The translations under genes and the position numbers were made by a program. Positions 23,053 through 31,406 of a stretch of DNA of 64,000 nucleotides are shown here, piece after piece; the stretch's first letter is position 1; every line of letters starts with the position of its first letter. A model generated the notes under the pieces. The model ran no database searches and was not told the origin of the DNA. It saw nothing but the letters and a program-made list of their open reading frames with translations. This DNA comes from JAISGQ01 sp045604965 (GTDB lineage Bacteria; Bacillota; Clostridia; Oscillospirales; Acutalibacteraceae), in contig JAZUPB010000022.1 in NCBI GenBank assembly GCA_045604965.1, positions 1 to 64,000 on the forward strand. The letters run 5' to 3'.

Positions 23053-25278
23053 ATGCGAAACATACTCAATTTCAATAGCGGCTGGCTGTTCTCAAAGACA
23101 GCAGCGGAAGTTCCTGCTGAACTGCCGAAAAAATGGGAAAAAGTAAATGTTCCTCATTGTTGGAATGCAGTTGACGGACAGGACGGCGGCGGAGATTATC
23201 ATCGCGGTACCTGCTATTATGCAAAATCCTTTACAAAGAAGGAGCTCCCTGCAGGCGAGCAGATCTATCTTGAGCTGAGAGGTACAAACTCTTCTGCTGA
23301 CGTTTATCTCAACGGCAAGGCACTTGCTCATCACGACGGCGGTTACTCCACCTGGAGAGTAAACCTGACAGACTCCCTTGAAAAGAAGAATCTTCTTGTT
23401 GTTGCAGTCGACAACAGCAAGAATGAGACAGTATATCCTCAGGTTGCTGACTTTACTTTCTACGGCGGTATGTACCGTGATGTCAACATCATCGCTGTTC
23501 CCAATGCACACTTTGATCTTGACTATTTCGGAGGTCCCGGCATAAAGGTTACTCCCGAAATCAACGGCGAGAACGCAAAGGTTGAGGTAGAGGTGTATCT
23601 CACCAATGCAGAAAATCACACTGTCGCATATACTCTGTTTGATGCAGAGGGCAAGGTCGTTGCAGAAACCACAAGCGCAGACTCTAAGGTTACTCTCGAT
23701 ATCGAGAAGGTACACCTCTGGAACGGCAGAAAGGATCCATATCTCTACACTGCAGAAGCTAAGCTACTTTCTGAGGGCAAGGTTGTTGATGCAGTCAAGA
23801 CTGCTTTCGGCTGCCGCACATTCAAGATCGATCCTGAAAAGGGCTTCTTCCTCAACGGAGAATCCTATCCGCTGCGCGGTGTATCACGCCATCAGGATAG
23901 ATGGGGTCTTGGTAATGCTCTGCTTCCCGAGCATCACGAAGAGGATATCGGATACATCTGCGAACTTGGTGCAACCACAATTCGTCTTGCTCACTATCAG
24001 CACGATCAGTATTTCTATGATCTCTGCGATAAGCACGGTCTTGTTATCTGGGCAGAGATTCCTTATATTTCGTCTCATATGCCAACCGGTCGTGAGAATA
24101 CCATTTCTCAGATGAAGGAGCTTGTAGTTCAGAACTACAACCATCCGAGTATCGTTGTATGGGGTCTTTCCAATGAGATCACAATGCAGGGTACAACCGA
24201 TGATCTCCTTGAAAACCACAAGATCCTCAATGATCTTGTTCACGAGATGGATAAGACCCGTCTTACCACTATGGCGGTTGTATCAATGTGCGATATAAAT
24301 GATCCGTATATTCAGATACCTGACGTTGTTTCCTATAACCACTATTTCGGATGGTACGGCGGCGACACAACTATGAACGGTCCCTGGATGGACAACTTCC
24401 ACGAGACATTCCCCAATATTCCTATCGGTATGAGTGAGTATGGCTGCGAGGCTCTCAACTGGCATACATCCGATCCCAAGCAGGGCGACTATACCGAGGA
24501 ATATCAGGCATACTATCACGAGGAGCTTATCAAGCAGCTCTTCACCCGTCCTTATATCTGGGCTACCCACGTTTGGAATATGTTCGACTTCGGTGCTGAT
24601 GCACGAAACGAAGGCGGCGAGAACGGTCAGAACCACAAGGGCCTTATGACTTTCGACAGAAAGTACAAGAAGGATTCTTTCTATGCTTATAAAGCATGGC
24701 TTTCCGATGAACCCTTCGTACACCTCTGCGGTAAGAGATATGTTGACCGAGTAGAGGATGTAACAAAGATCACTGTATATTCAAATCTTCCCGAGGTTGA
24801 GCTGTTTGTCAACGGCAAGAGCATCGGTAAGAAGCAGAGCGATGAGCACTTCTTCTACTTTGACGTTCCCAATAAGGGCAAAACCAAGCTCAAGGCTGTA
24901 GCAGGCGACTGCACCGACGAGAGCATTATTAAGAAGGTAAAGAAGTTCAACGAGAAGTATCGCCTCAGAGAGAAGAGTGCAATCCTTAACTGGTTTGATA
25001 TTACCGAGGTTGAGGGCTACTATTCTGTCAACGACTCTATCGCAAGCATTATGAAATCCGAAGAGGGCAAGGAGCTCTTTATGAATATGTTCCAGGAAAT
25101 GTCCAAGGGCAGTGCAATGGCAAGCGGATTTAAAATGAGCTCTGCGATGATGAAGATGATGGGCGGATTTACCGTTATGCGTCTTGTAAGTATGGCAGGT
25201 GCTGCAGATTTCAAGATTACCAAGGAACAGGTTCTTGATATCAATGCAAAGCTGAATCAGATTAAGAAGGTCGATTAG
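23053..25278 (+). CDS. GH2 glycoside hydrolase (beta-galactosidase/glucuronidase type) with unusual C-terminus
   Basis: Intracellular (no signal peptide) 741-aa retaining glycosidase. Order: jelly-roll sugar-binding domain (about 1-150, PHCWNAVDG and YGGMYRDV), Ig-like GH2 domain (about 165-260), TIM barrel (about 265-555) with acid/base Glu375 in GLSNEI and nucleophile Glu462 in MSEYGCE, DUF4982-like Ig domain (about 560-630). Residues about 645-741 form an extra Met-rich C-terminal extension (MKMMGGFTVMRL) not part of the classical fold. Codon use is strongly biased, as in highly expressed genes. It belongs with the symporter and TetR. Confidence 0.92.
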   Translation: MRNILNFNSGWLFSKTAAEVPAELPKKWEKVNVPHCWNAVDGQDGGGDYHRGTCYYAKSFTKKELPAGEQIYLELRGTNSSADVYLNGKALAHHDGGYSTWRVNLTDSLEKKNLLVVAVDNSKNETVYPQVADFTFYGGMYRDVNIIAVPNAHFDLDYFGGPGIKVTPEINGENAKVEVEVYLTNAENHTVAYTLFDAEGKVVAETTSADSKVTLDIEKVHLWNGRKDPYLYTAEAKLLSEGKVVDAVKTAFGCRTFKIDPEKGFFLNGESYPLRGVSRHQDRWGLGNALLPEHHEEDIGYICELGATTIRLAHYQHDQYFYDLCDKHGLVIWAEIPYISSHMPTGRENTISQMKELVVQNYNHPSIVVWGLSNEITMQGTTDDLLENHKILNDLVHEMDKTRLTTMAVVSMCDINDPYIQIPDVVSYNHYFGWYGGDTTMNGPWMDNFHETFPNIPIGMSEYGCEALNWHTSDPKQGDYTEEYQAYYHEELIKQLFTRPYIWATHVWNMFDFGADARNEGGENGQNHKGLMTFDRKYKKDSFYAYKAWLSDEPFVHLCGKRYVDRVEDVTKITVYSNLPEVELFVNGKSIGKKQSDEHFFYFDVPNKGKTKLKAVAGDCTDESIIKKVKKFNEKYRLREKSAILNWFDITEVEGYYSVNDSIASIMKSEEGKELFMNMFQEMSKGSAMASGFKMSSAMMKMMGGFTVMRLVSMAGAADFKITKEQVLDINAKLNQIKKVD

Positions 25279-25327
25279 TAAGCGATTTGCCGTCAGAAGA
25301 CAGCGGCAATCTGATTATGTTCTTTCG

Positions 25328-25356
25328 GCAGTCGGACGAAAGTCCGACTGCCTTTA
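25328..25356 (+). terminator. Terminator after the GH2 gene
   Basis: GGCAGTCGGAC (25328-25338), loop GAAA, GTCCGACTGCC (25343-25353), then TTTA. A stable stem with a short T-run. Confidence 0.8.
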
Positions 25357-25360
25357 CTAT

Positions 25361-25389
25361 TGCCTGTTTTCTTGCATTGTGATAGAATT
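25361..25389 (+). promoter_or_regulatory. Promoter of the rhodanese lipoprotein gene
   Basis: TTGCCT (25361-25366), 17-bp spacer, TAGAAT (25384-25389). Confidence 0.7.
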
Positions 25390-25419
25390 TAAGCAACACA
25401 GATGAAAGGAAAAAAGTAT

Positions 25420-25824
25420 ATGAAGAGAATATTACTTGCGATTCTTTTTGCAGGCTGTCTTATTACAGGGTGCACAGCAGAAGGCAACGGTTCAACAGCC
25501 GACAACGGCTATAAACAGATAAATGCAGCAGAAGCAATGAAACTGATGGAGACTGAGGAGAATTATATTATTCTTGATGTGCGCAGACAGGACGAATTTG
25601 AAAGCGGTCATATTCCCGGCGCTGTTTGTGTTCCAAATGAAACGATAGGAACAGGGGCCATTTCGGAGCTTCCCGATAAGGAACAGCTTATACTTGTATA
25701 CTGCAGAAGCGGAAGACGCAGTAAACAGGCAGCGGAAAAGCTTGTCAGAATGGGGTACACAAACATCGTTGAGTTCGGTGGTATCAATGACTGGCACGGT
25801 GAAACTGTAAAGGGTGCAAAGTAA
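25420..25824 (+). CDS. Rhodanese-domain lipoprotein
   Basis: A secreted, lipid-anchored sulfurtransferase-like protein of 134 aa. A lipobox LITGC sits near residues 14-18; a single rhodanese domain follows with the active-site loop CRSGRRS (Cys nucleophile), and the typical ILDVRRQDEFESGHIPGA. The start at 25420 is chosen over an ATG 18 bases upstream because GAAAGGAA lies eight bases before it. The stop overlaps the next gene's start (TAATG), so the two are coupled. It may carry persulfide sulfur at the outer face of the membrane. Confidence 0.88.
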   Translation: MKRILLAILFAGCLITGCTAEGNGSTADNGYKQINAAEAMKLMETEENYIILDVRRQDEFESGHIPGAVCVPNETIGTGAISELPDKEQLILVYCRSGRRSKQAAEKLVRMGYTNIVEFGGINDWHGETVKGAK

Positions 25825-26606
25825 TGAGAGTAAGTGTACTGACAGAAAATACATCTGTTTCATCCCGATTCAATGCAGAACACGGACTCAGCCTTTTTAT
25901 AGAGAGCTGCGGAAAGAATATTCTTTTTGATATGGGGCAGAGCGAGTTGTTTGCTGAAAATGCAGAGAAGCTTGGCATAGATATTTCAAAGGTTGATTTT
26001 GCCGTGCTGTCTCACGGACATTATGATCACGGAGGCGGCATTGAAAAGTTTTTGGAATTAAATCATACCGCACCTGTGTATCTGAGCCGTTACGCTTTTG
26101 GCGATTATTACTCATCAAAGTATATAGGACTCGATAAAAAGCTCAGAGACAACCCGAGGCTTTGCTTTGTTTCGGACTATTGTAAAATTCAGAATGACAT
26201 TGAACTGTTCTCCTGCAACGACCGTCAAGAACTTTATCCGACAGAATGTTACGGTTTGACTGCTGAAATTGACGGCGTTCGCAGTGATGATGATTTCAGA
26301 CACGAACAGTATCTTCTTCTGAATGAAAACGGAAAACGAATACTGATAAGCGGTTGTTCTCACAAAGGAGTGCTTAACATTGTAAATTGGTTTGAGCCCG
26401 ATATTCTTATCGGAGGATTCCATTTTATGAAGCTCGATCCAAACAGCGAAGACAGAATAAAGCTTGATGAAGCCGCCGAAAGACTTATTGAGAAAAACAC
26501 GATATATTATACCTGTCACTGCACAGGAGCAGAGCAATTCAGCTATCTCAGCCGAAAAACGGAAAGGATAAACTATATTTCCTGCGGAATGCAGTTTGAG
26601 ATATAA
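25824..26606 (+). CDS. Metallo-beta-lactamase-fold hydrolase
   Basis: A 260-aa cytosolic MBL-fold protein of the type near the DHPS/7,8-dihydropterin group (COG1237-like). The metal motif H-x-H-x-D-H is H64, H66, D68, H69 in SHGHYDHGGG, with later ligands in ISGCSHKG and YTCHCTG. The start codon overlaps the stop of the rhodanese gene by one base. The pairing of a rhodanese with an MBL protein recalls persulfide-handling fusions, but the sub-family is different, so the substrate is not known. Confidence 0.85.
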   Translation: MRVSVLTENTSVSSRFNAEHGLSLFIESCGKNILFDMGQSELFAENAEKLGIDISKVDFAVLSHGHYDHGGGIEKFLELNHTAPVYLSRYAFGDYYSSKYIGLDKKLRDNPRLCFVSDYCKIQNDIELFSCNDRQELYPTECYGLTAEIDGVRSDDDFRHEQYLLLNENGKRILISGCSHKGVLNIVNWFEPDILIGGFHFMKLDPNSEDRIKLDEAAERLIEKNTIYYTCHCTGAEQFSYLSRKTERINYISCGMQFEI

Positions 26607-26614
26607 CAGCGGGA

Positions 26615-26643
26615 TTGCAATATACTTTTATATATGATAGAAT
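26615..26643 (+). promoter_or_regulatory. Promoter of the DUF4358-like lipoprotein gene
   Basis: TTGCAA (26615-26620), 17-bp spacer, TAGAAT (26638-26643); the region just before the -10 is GA, as in the rhodanese promoter at 25361. Confidence 0.7.
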
Positions 26644-26678
26644 CCATACACAAATAAAAAAGAAATGAGGAAGATAAA

Positions 26679-27656
26679 ATGAAGAAGATTCTTGCAATTC
26701 TTCTTGCAGTGCTTATGCTTGTAATGTGTACTGCCTGCGGAAAGAAGAATGAAACAGAAGCTAACAATGAGCCTGCATATGATGCAAACCGCGTTTATGA
26801 GCTGCCTGAAGCAGTCAGCGCATCTGACTGCGAAAATCTCGCAACATACTTCACGCTTTCTATGGGAAACAACACAACAGGTGAAACCAAGTATATGAAC
26901 GCAACATTCAGCGAGATCTCCACCTGTGATATCGACTATATGGGTGAAGAGAGAAAGGTCGGCAAGTTTGTTCCCGAGGCAATGAATGCCATCAACGCGG
27001 CATTTGAAAAATCCGGTCTTGCAGAGCTTAACGGCCAGAGCGTATATGAAGATGGCGATGCATACTGCTCTTTCTACGTACAATATGCAGACGGAACTGC
27101 AATAACAGCTGATTTTTCCGGTTCAATTCCCGATAGCTTCACAGACGGCTGGAACAAGATGGATGAATTTTTCAAGAAATTTGCAGATGTTCTTCCCAAG
27201 TATGTTCCTCAGCCTGCAGTTTCCGGTGCAGTTAACGAAGCAGCTCTTACAGAGATAATGACCATTCTCAATAAGACAGGAATCGAAGGTCTTGACGGCT
27301 TTACTATCAGCGACATTGCTATGGATGAGTTCTTTACAATGACCGCAGGTCTTTCCAAGAGCGAGGGTATCGTAAACGGTACTATCTGTGCTCCGATGAT
27401 GATCACAACTCCTTATTCTCTGGTCGTTGTAACTGCAGAAGATAAGGCAAACATTAAGGATATTCGCGCTGATTTCGAAAGCAGCCTTGACTGGCAGAAG
27501 TGGGTATGCGTTATCCCCAACAATGCACTTATCGCAGAGAAGGACAATATGGTCCTCTGTCTTATAGGCTCCGATGATCTTTATAACAAGACTGCTGATG
27601 CAATAGGTGCAGCAGGCTGGTCTGATGCAAAAGAGCTTGATAACCCCGGTATGTAA
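26679..27656 (+). CDS. Lipoprotein with DUF4358-like C-terminal domain
   Basis: A 325-aa lipoprotein: lipobox MCTAC near residues 15-19, then a charged segment, an N-terminal domain of about 140 residues with no named match, and a C-terminal domain (about 195-315) that resembles the DUF4358 lipoprotein domain. That second domain is clearly related to the lipoprotein gene at 58455-58961: both have a PMM segment followed by a long alpha-beta unit and a LCLIG/LFIMG strand. AGGAAG precedes the ATG. The function of the family is not known. Confidence 0.8.
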   Translation: MKKILAILLAVLMLVMCTACGKKNETEANNEPAYDANRVYELPEAVSASDCENLATYFTLSMGNNTTGETKYMNATFSEISTCDIDYMGEERKVGKFVPEAMNAINAAFEKSGLAELNGQSVYEDGDAYCSFYVQYADGTAITADFSGSIPDSFTDGWNKMDEFFKKFADVLPKYVPQPAVSGAVNEAALTEIMTILNKTGIEGLDGFTISDIAMDEFFTMTAGLSKSEGIVNGTICAPMMITTPYSLVVVTAEDKANIKDIRADFESSLDWQKWVCVIPNNALIAEKDNMVLCLIGSDDLYNKTADAIGAAGWSDAKELDNPGM

Positions 27657-27679
27657 TTAAAATTGATTGAATAATCTTA

Positions 27680-27722
27680 ACGCACCGTACAGAGTATGTG
27701 TTTTTCTGTACGGTGCGTTTTT
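27680..27722 (+). terminator. Terminator after the lipoprotein gene
   Basis: ACGCACCGTACAGA (27680-27693) pairs with TCTGTACGGTGCGT (27705-27718), followed by TTTTA. Perfect 14-bp stem. Confidence 0.93.
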
Positions 27723-27748
27723 ACGTTATAAAATAGTGCTGTAAAAAC

Positions 27749-27776
27749 AAAAGGGCTGCCATCAGGCAGCCCTTTT
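27749..27776 (-). terminator. Terminator of the NhaC-family transporter gene
   Basis: AAAAGGGCTGCC (27749-27760) pairs with GGCAGCCCTTTT (27765-27776), loop ATCA. On the minus strand the stem follows the transporter stop. Confidence 0.9.
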
Positions 27777-27793
27777 ATAAAATCATGTGCAAA

Positions 27794-29656
27794 TTATTTT
27801 GCGATCTTCTTTGAACCAAGATGCTGGAACAGCTTGATGAGAAGAAGAACACCTGCCATCATAACAATAGCAACAGGAAGTGCGATCCAGGCATTCTGAA
27901 TGAATCCTGCAGCAACATATGCAGCAGCAGAAATAACAGCTACAAGAAGTGCATAGGGAAGCTGAGTTCCTACGTGAGTCAGATGATCGCAGCGAGCACC
28001 GGTGGAGGACATAATTGTTGTATCGGAGATGGGGGAGCAGTGGTCACCGCAGACAGCACCTGCAAGGCAGGCGGAGATAGCGATGATGAGAAGCTCGCCG
28101 GGAAGTCCGAGGCTTACAACTATGGGCAGAAGGATACCAAATGTACCCCAGGATGTACCGGTGGAGAAGGAAAGAACTATAGCAACCACAAATACAAGAG
28201 TGGGAAGCAGTGCATATACTGTATCGGAGCTGTTCTCGAATACAACCTTGAAATACTCCTGTGCGCCAAGGGACTTGGTAAGGCCGCCGATGGTCCAGGC
28301 AAAGATAAGGATCATTATAGCGGGAACCATAGTTTTGAAGCCCTGGGGGATGCAGTCCATCATCTTCTGGAAGGGGAGGAGACGGCGCAGTGCAATGTAA
28401 ACAAAGATGATAAGAAGAGCAACAACAGAGCCCATAGCAAGACCGAGAGAAGCATCGCAGTTAGCGAATGCATTGATAAAGGTCTCGCCGGAGAACATAC
28501 CGCCGGTGTAGAGCATACCGATAATGCAGCAGGCGATAAGAACGATAATGGGGAGAATAAGGTCAACTACTCTGCCGCGAGTGCTGACGGCGGTCTCATC
28601 ATCATCTGCATAAGGACGAGCATCGGTGGTGTAAATGTCATTATTGTATACTGCGTTGTACTCGTGCTTCTTCATTGCACCAAAGTCGATTCCAAGTGAG
28701 ATGATGAAGATGATTGTGAAGATAGTGAGCAGAGAATAGAAGTTATAGGGGATAGCTCTGATAAAGAGGGAAAGACCGTCCTGACCCTCGACAACGCCTG
28801 CAACAGCGGCTGCCCAGGAGGAAATGGGAGCTATCATACAAACAGGAGCAGCAGTTGCATCGATAAGATATGCAAGCTTTGCTCTGGAGATCTGCTTTTT
28901 GTCGGTAATGGGACGCATAACGCTGCCGACTGTGAGGCAGTTGAAATAGTCATCTACAAAGATAAGTACACCAAGACCGAAGGTTGCAAAAAGAGCACCC
29001 TTGCGGCTCTTTATGTTTTTGGATGCCCACTTGCCGTAAGCGACAGAGCCGCCTGCGGAGTTGAGCAGTGCAACGATAATGCCGAGTGCTACGAGGAATA
29101 CGAGGATGCCTGCATTCCAAGAGTCTGCGATGCTTGCGATAATACCGTCAGAGAAAACAGTTTCTGTTGCCTTAACAACATTGAAATCAGTATACAGCAG
29201 AGCACCTGAAACTATACCGAGGAACAGGGAGCTGTAAACTTCCTTTGTAAGAAGTGCGAGACCGATAGCGGTAACAGGGGGAAGCAATGACCAGATTGAG
29301 TTCATTGCGGTGAAATCAGGGTTTGTGACCTTCTGGAAAATGAGATAGCCGTAAATTCCGATAAGTGCGAGGAGAATAAGTGTGTTGCCGATTATTTTGC
29401 CGACCTTACGTTTTTTGACAGGAGCCTCTTCCTTGACTTCTGCAACAGCAGGCTCTTCGGCTTTGACCTCCACAGGAGCTTCTTCCACGGGAGCTTCCTC
29501 TGCAGGAGCATCTTCCGCAACAGCATCTTCTGCAACAGCATCTTCTGCAACAGTATCTTCTGCAACAGCATCTTCTGCGGGAGTTTCTTCAGCTGTAACA
29601 GCAGCTTCTGTATCTATAGCTTCAGCTTCAGATACAAAATTCTTGTTTTCTTCCAT
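27794..29656 (-). CDS. lysW: NhaC-family transporter under a lysine riboswitch; probable lysine transporter LysW
   Basis: A 620-aa membrane protein of the NhaC (Na+/H+ antiporter) superfamily with about a dozen hydrophobic segments from residue 93 on and the family-typical blocks FVDDYFNCLTVGSVMRP, YLIDATAAPVCMIAPIS and GDHCSPISDTTIMSSTGARCDH. The first 90 residues are an acidic Ala/Glu/Pro/Val-rich cytosolic extension with EDAVA/EEAPV repeats. A clear lysine riboswitch lies directly upstream, and NhaC-type proteins under that riboswitch have been proposed as lysine transporters (LysW). So lysine uptake is the likelier role than sodium/proton exchange. The symbol is by this inference; biochemically it could be another antiporter. 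Confidence 0.85.
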   Translation of the reverse strand: MEENKNFVSEAEAIDTEAAVTAEETPAEDAVAEDTVAEDAVAEDAVAEDAPAEEAPVEEAPVEVKAEEPAVAEVKEEAPVKKRKVGKIIGNTLILLALIGIYGYLIFQKVTNPDFTAMNSIWSLLPPVTAIGLALLTKEVYSSLFLGIVSGALLYTDFNVVKATETVFSDGIIASIADSWNAGILVFLVALGIIVALLNSAGGSVAYGKWASKNIKSRKGALFATFGLGVLIFVDDYFNCLTVGSVMRPITDKKQISRAKLAYLIDATAAPVCMIAPISSWAAAVAGVVEGQDGLSLFIRAIPYNFYSLLTIFTIIFIISLGIDFGAMKKHEYNAVYNNDIYTTDARPYADDDETAVSTRGRVVDLILPIIVLIACCIIGMLYTGGMFSGETFINAFANCDASLGLAMGSVVALLIIFVYIALRRLLPFQKMMDCIPQGFKTMVPAIMILIFAWTIGGLTKSLGAQEYFKVVFENSSDTVYALLPTLVFVVAIVLSFSTGTSWGTFGILLPIVVSLGLPGELLIIAISACLAGAVCGDHCSPISDTTIMSSTGARCDHLTHVGTQLPYALLVAVISAAAYVAAGFIQNAWIALPVAIVMMAGVLLLIKLFQHLGSKKIAK

Positions 29657-29680
29657 TTGCGTACCTCCTTATTTTTTTGC

Positions 29681-29720
29681 AAAACAAAATGCACGAACCA
29701 ACCGAAAGCTGTTTCGTGCA
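29681..29720 (-). terminator. Expression-platform terminator of the lysine riboswitch
   Basis: On the minus strand TGCACGAA (29720-29713) pairs with TTCGTGCA (29697-29690), followed by TTTTGTTTT. It lies between the aptamer and the ribosome site and would stop transcription when lysine is bound. Confidence 0.85.
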
Positions 29721-29762
29721 ATAAATACCGCAGAATGTACCAAAGACGGACATAAAATTAAC

Positions 29763-29931
29763 ACGACAGCGCTCCACATTTCTGTGACAGTACGGTACAT
29801 ATGCTGCACCGTCCCAGCGAAGGCTCAACAGGCATAGATCTTTCGCTTCGGCGGTGGCACCTGTTCAAGCTTTCACGTATGCCTTGCGTTGTCAAAAAGC
29901 TCTACTTGTGAGCACCGCACCTCTATCAGTT
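29763..29931 (-). ncRNA. Lysine riboswitch (L-box) aptamer
   Basis: On the minus strand the leader carries the conserved lysine aptamer landmarks in order: GATAGAGGTGCG, CAAGTAG, a GCCGAAGC loop, GCTGG, ACTGTCACAGAAATGTGGAG, and CTGTC closing P1 with GATAG. The spacing (about 170 bases) agrees with the family. It is followed by an intrinsic terminator and the NhaC-family gene. High lysine should repress that gene. Confidence 0.93.
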
Positions 29932-30048
29932 GATAAATATACAATTGTAATGCATTAAACATTTTTATGCTATCACATAAAAAAACATATGTCAACAAAA
30001 TTCGAAAGAGGAAAGGGGTGACCCAATAACGGTCACCCCTGAATGTAC

Positions 30049-30234
30049 TCAATGCTGTATAAGGCTGTTTACAAAATTGTGCATCTCAGAAGAAGAGGAA
30101 ACGTATTTTGCCTGTTCAATGATAGCACGCTGCTTCTGCTTTGAAAGAGCCGCAAAATATTCCATCGCATAGACATTTTGCGAAAGTGCCATACCAAATC
30201 CTACGGGAAGATCCTCATAGTTTCCTTTTACCAT
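30049..30234 (-). CDS. Small conserved hypothetical protein
   Basis: A 61-aa soluble protein (MVKGNYEDLPVGFGMALSQN...). The start at 30234 has GGAGG eight bases upstream; a GTG nine bases further up is less likely. It has the conserved look of a small Clostridia protein (GFGMALSQN, FAALS, a C-terminal helix), but I cannot name it. It lies between the lysine riboswitch region and a LacI gene, 48 bases downstream of the latter on the same strand, so it may be in the LacI transcript. Confidence 0.65.
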   Translation of the reverse strand: MVKGNYEDLPVGFGMALSQNVYAMEYFAALSKQKQRAIIEQAKYVSSSSEMHNFVNSLIQH

Positions 30235-30282
30235 TGAAAACACCTCCGCAGATAGTGTCCCACAGAAGTATAAGCTTATACT

Positions 30283-31281
30283 TTACAGAGTGGAACGGCG
30301 CAGGATAATTTCATAGGGAACAAGAGTATTAAGGGGCGCTTCAGATTCTTCGATAAGTCTGAGCAGAACCCGACACGCCTTATCGCCAAGTATTTGAGGA
30401 TTGATATTTACAGCGGTTATTGCAGGTTGGTGCGTTGAAAGTACAGAGCTGTCATTGAAGCTTGCAATTTTAACGTCCTCAGGGATATTCAAACGCAGAA
30501 CATCAAGATTCATAAGAGTCCAGTAACAGAGGGTATCATCGGCGGTAATAATTGCATCGGGGGGATTTGTGCTCATAAGCTTGAGCAGAGTGTTAATAAC
30601 AAGCTGTTCATTTTTCAGATTCATATGTATAAGCAGAGGATCAACATCAATACCGCGATTTCTGTGCGCTTCCATATAGCCCTTCATACGGTGATTGAAA
30701 GCAATGGAATTTATATCAGGTCCAAGAAATGCAATACGTCTGCAGTCCATATCTATAAGATGCTCGGTGAGCTCACGGCTGGCTGCAATATTATCATTGT
30801 CAACGTGGTGGACGTCGGGTCTCGGCGGTGCACCTATCATAACAAAAGGCATATCATATTCCGCTAGGAGCTCGTCATAGCTGTCAAGTACATTGGAACG
30901 AAGAAAAAGAAGTCCGTCTATTTTATTGCTTTTTACAAGACGTTCCACAGAATCTGCATCGTTGAATGCATCACTTGTGATTATAACGTCATATGATGCG
31001 TTGTTTGCCGTGCTGAAAACCGAAAACAGACATTCGAGGAAAAATGTGGAACTGCTGTTTGCAAAATCAGAGGGCATTACAGCGGCTATAGTACGGCTTT
31101 TGTTATCAGATTTGTTTTTTAGGGAAGAAAGAGGCTGATAATTCTGCTCCTCCATAACGCGGAGAACTTCATTTCTGGTAGCCTCACTTACACGTCCTTT
31201 TCCTGAAATTGCACGGGAAACGGTTGCTTTTGAAATTCCGAGTATCTGCGCTATGTCCTCAATCGTTACTTTGCCGCCCAT
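30283..31281 (-). CDS. LacI-family transcriptional regulator
   Basis: A 332-aa sugar-type repressor. The N-terminal HTH is VTIEDIAQILGISKATVSRAIS (about 4-25), followed by the hinge helix and a periplasmic-binding-like sugar domain (SRTIAAVMPSD..., IGAPPRPDVHHVDNDN, ...DGLLFLRSN). The second in-frame ATG (31281) is used because AAGGAG lies eight bases upstream of it; an ATG 6 bases up has only two bases of spacing. No sugar genes adjoin; its targets lie elsewhere. It may autoregulate. Confidence 0.9.
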   Translation of the reverse strand: MGGKVTIEDIAQILGISKATVSRAISGKGRVSEATRNEVLRVMEEQNYQPLSSLKNKSDNKSRTIAAVMPSDFANSSSTFFLECLFSVFSTANNASYDVIITSDAFNDADSVERLVKSNKIDGLLFLRSNVLDSYDELLAEYDMPFVMIGAPPRPDVHHVDNDNIAASRELTEHLIDMDCRRIAFLGPDINSIAFNHRMKGYMEAHRNRGIDVDPLLIHMNLKNEQLVINTLLKLMSTNPPDAIITADDTLCYWTLMNLDVLRLNIPEDVKIASFNDSSVLSTHQPAITAVNINPQILGDKACRVLLRLIEESEAPLNTLVPYEIILRRSTL

Positions 31282-31356
31282 TCGCATTTCTCCTTTTGTG
31301 CATATATAGTCATATTATATGCTTTCTGAGAAATAAACGCAACAAATTACGCAAAA

Positions 31357-31389
31357 AAACACCGCAAAACATTTTGTTTCACGGTGTTT
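31357..31389 (-). terminator. Terminator of the ECF sigma/anti-sigma operon
   Basis: AAACACCG (31357-31364) pairs with CGGTGTTT (31382-31389), followed on the minus strand by a T-run. It lies after the anti-sigma gene. Confidence 0.75.
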
Positions 31390-31406
31390 CGCGGTTTGTG
31401 CGTTTT

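Noticed and set aside
23606..24115. Plus-strand frame inside the GH2 gene
   Set aside because: Alternate frame of a highly biased gene without independent evidence.
27821..28699. A 292-residue plus-strand frame within the NhaC-type gene
   Set aside because: Antisense shadow in a codon-biased gene; composition (Lys/Gly/His/Asn rich) is not like a real protein.
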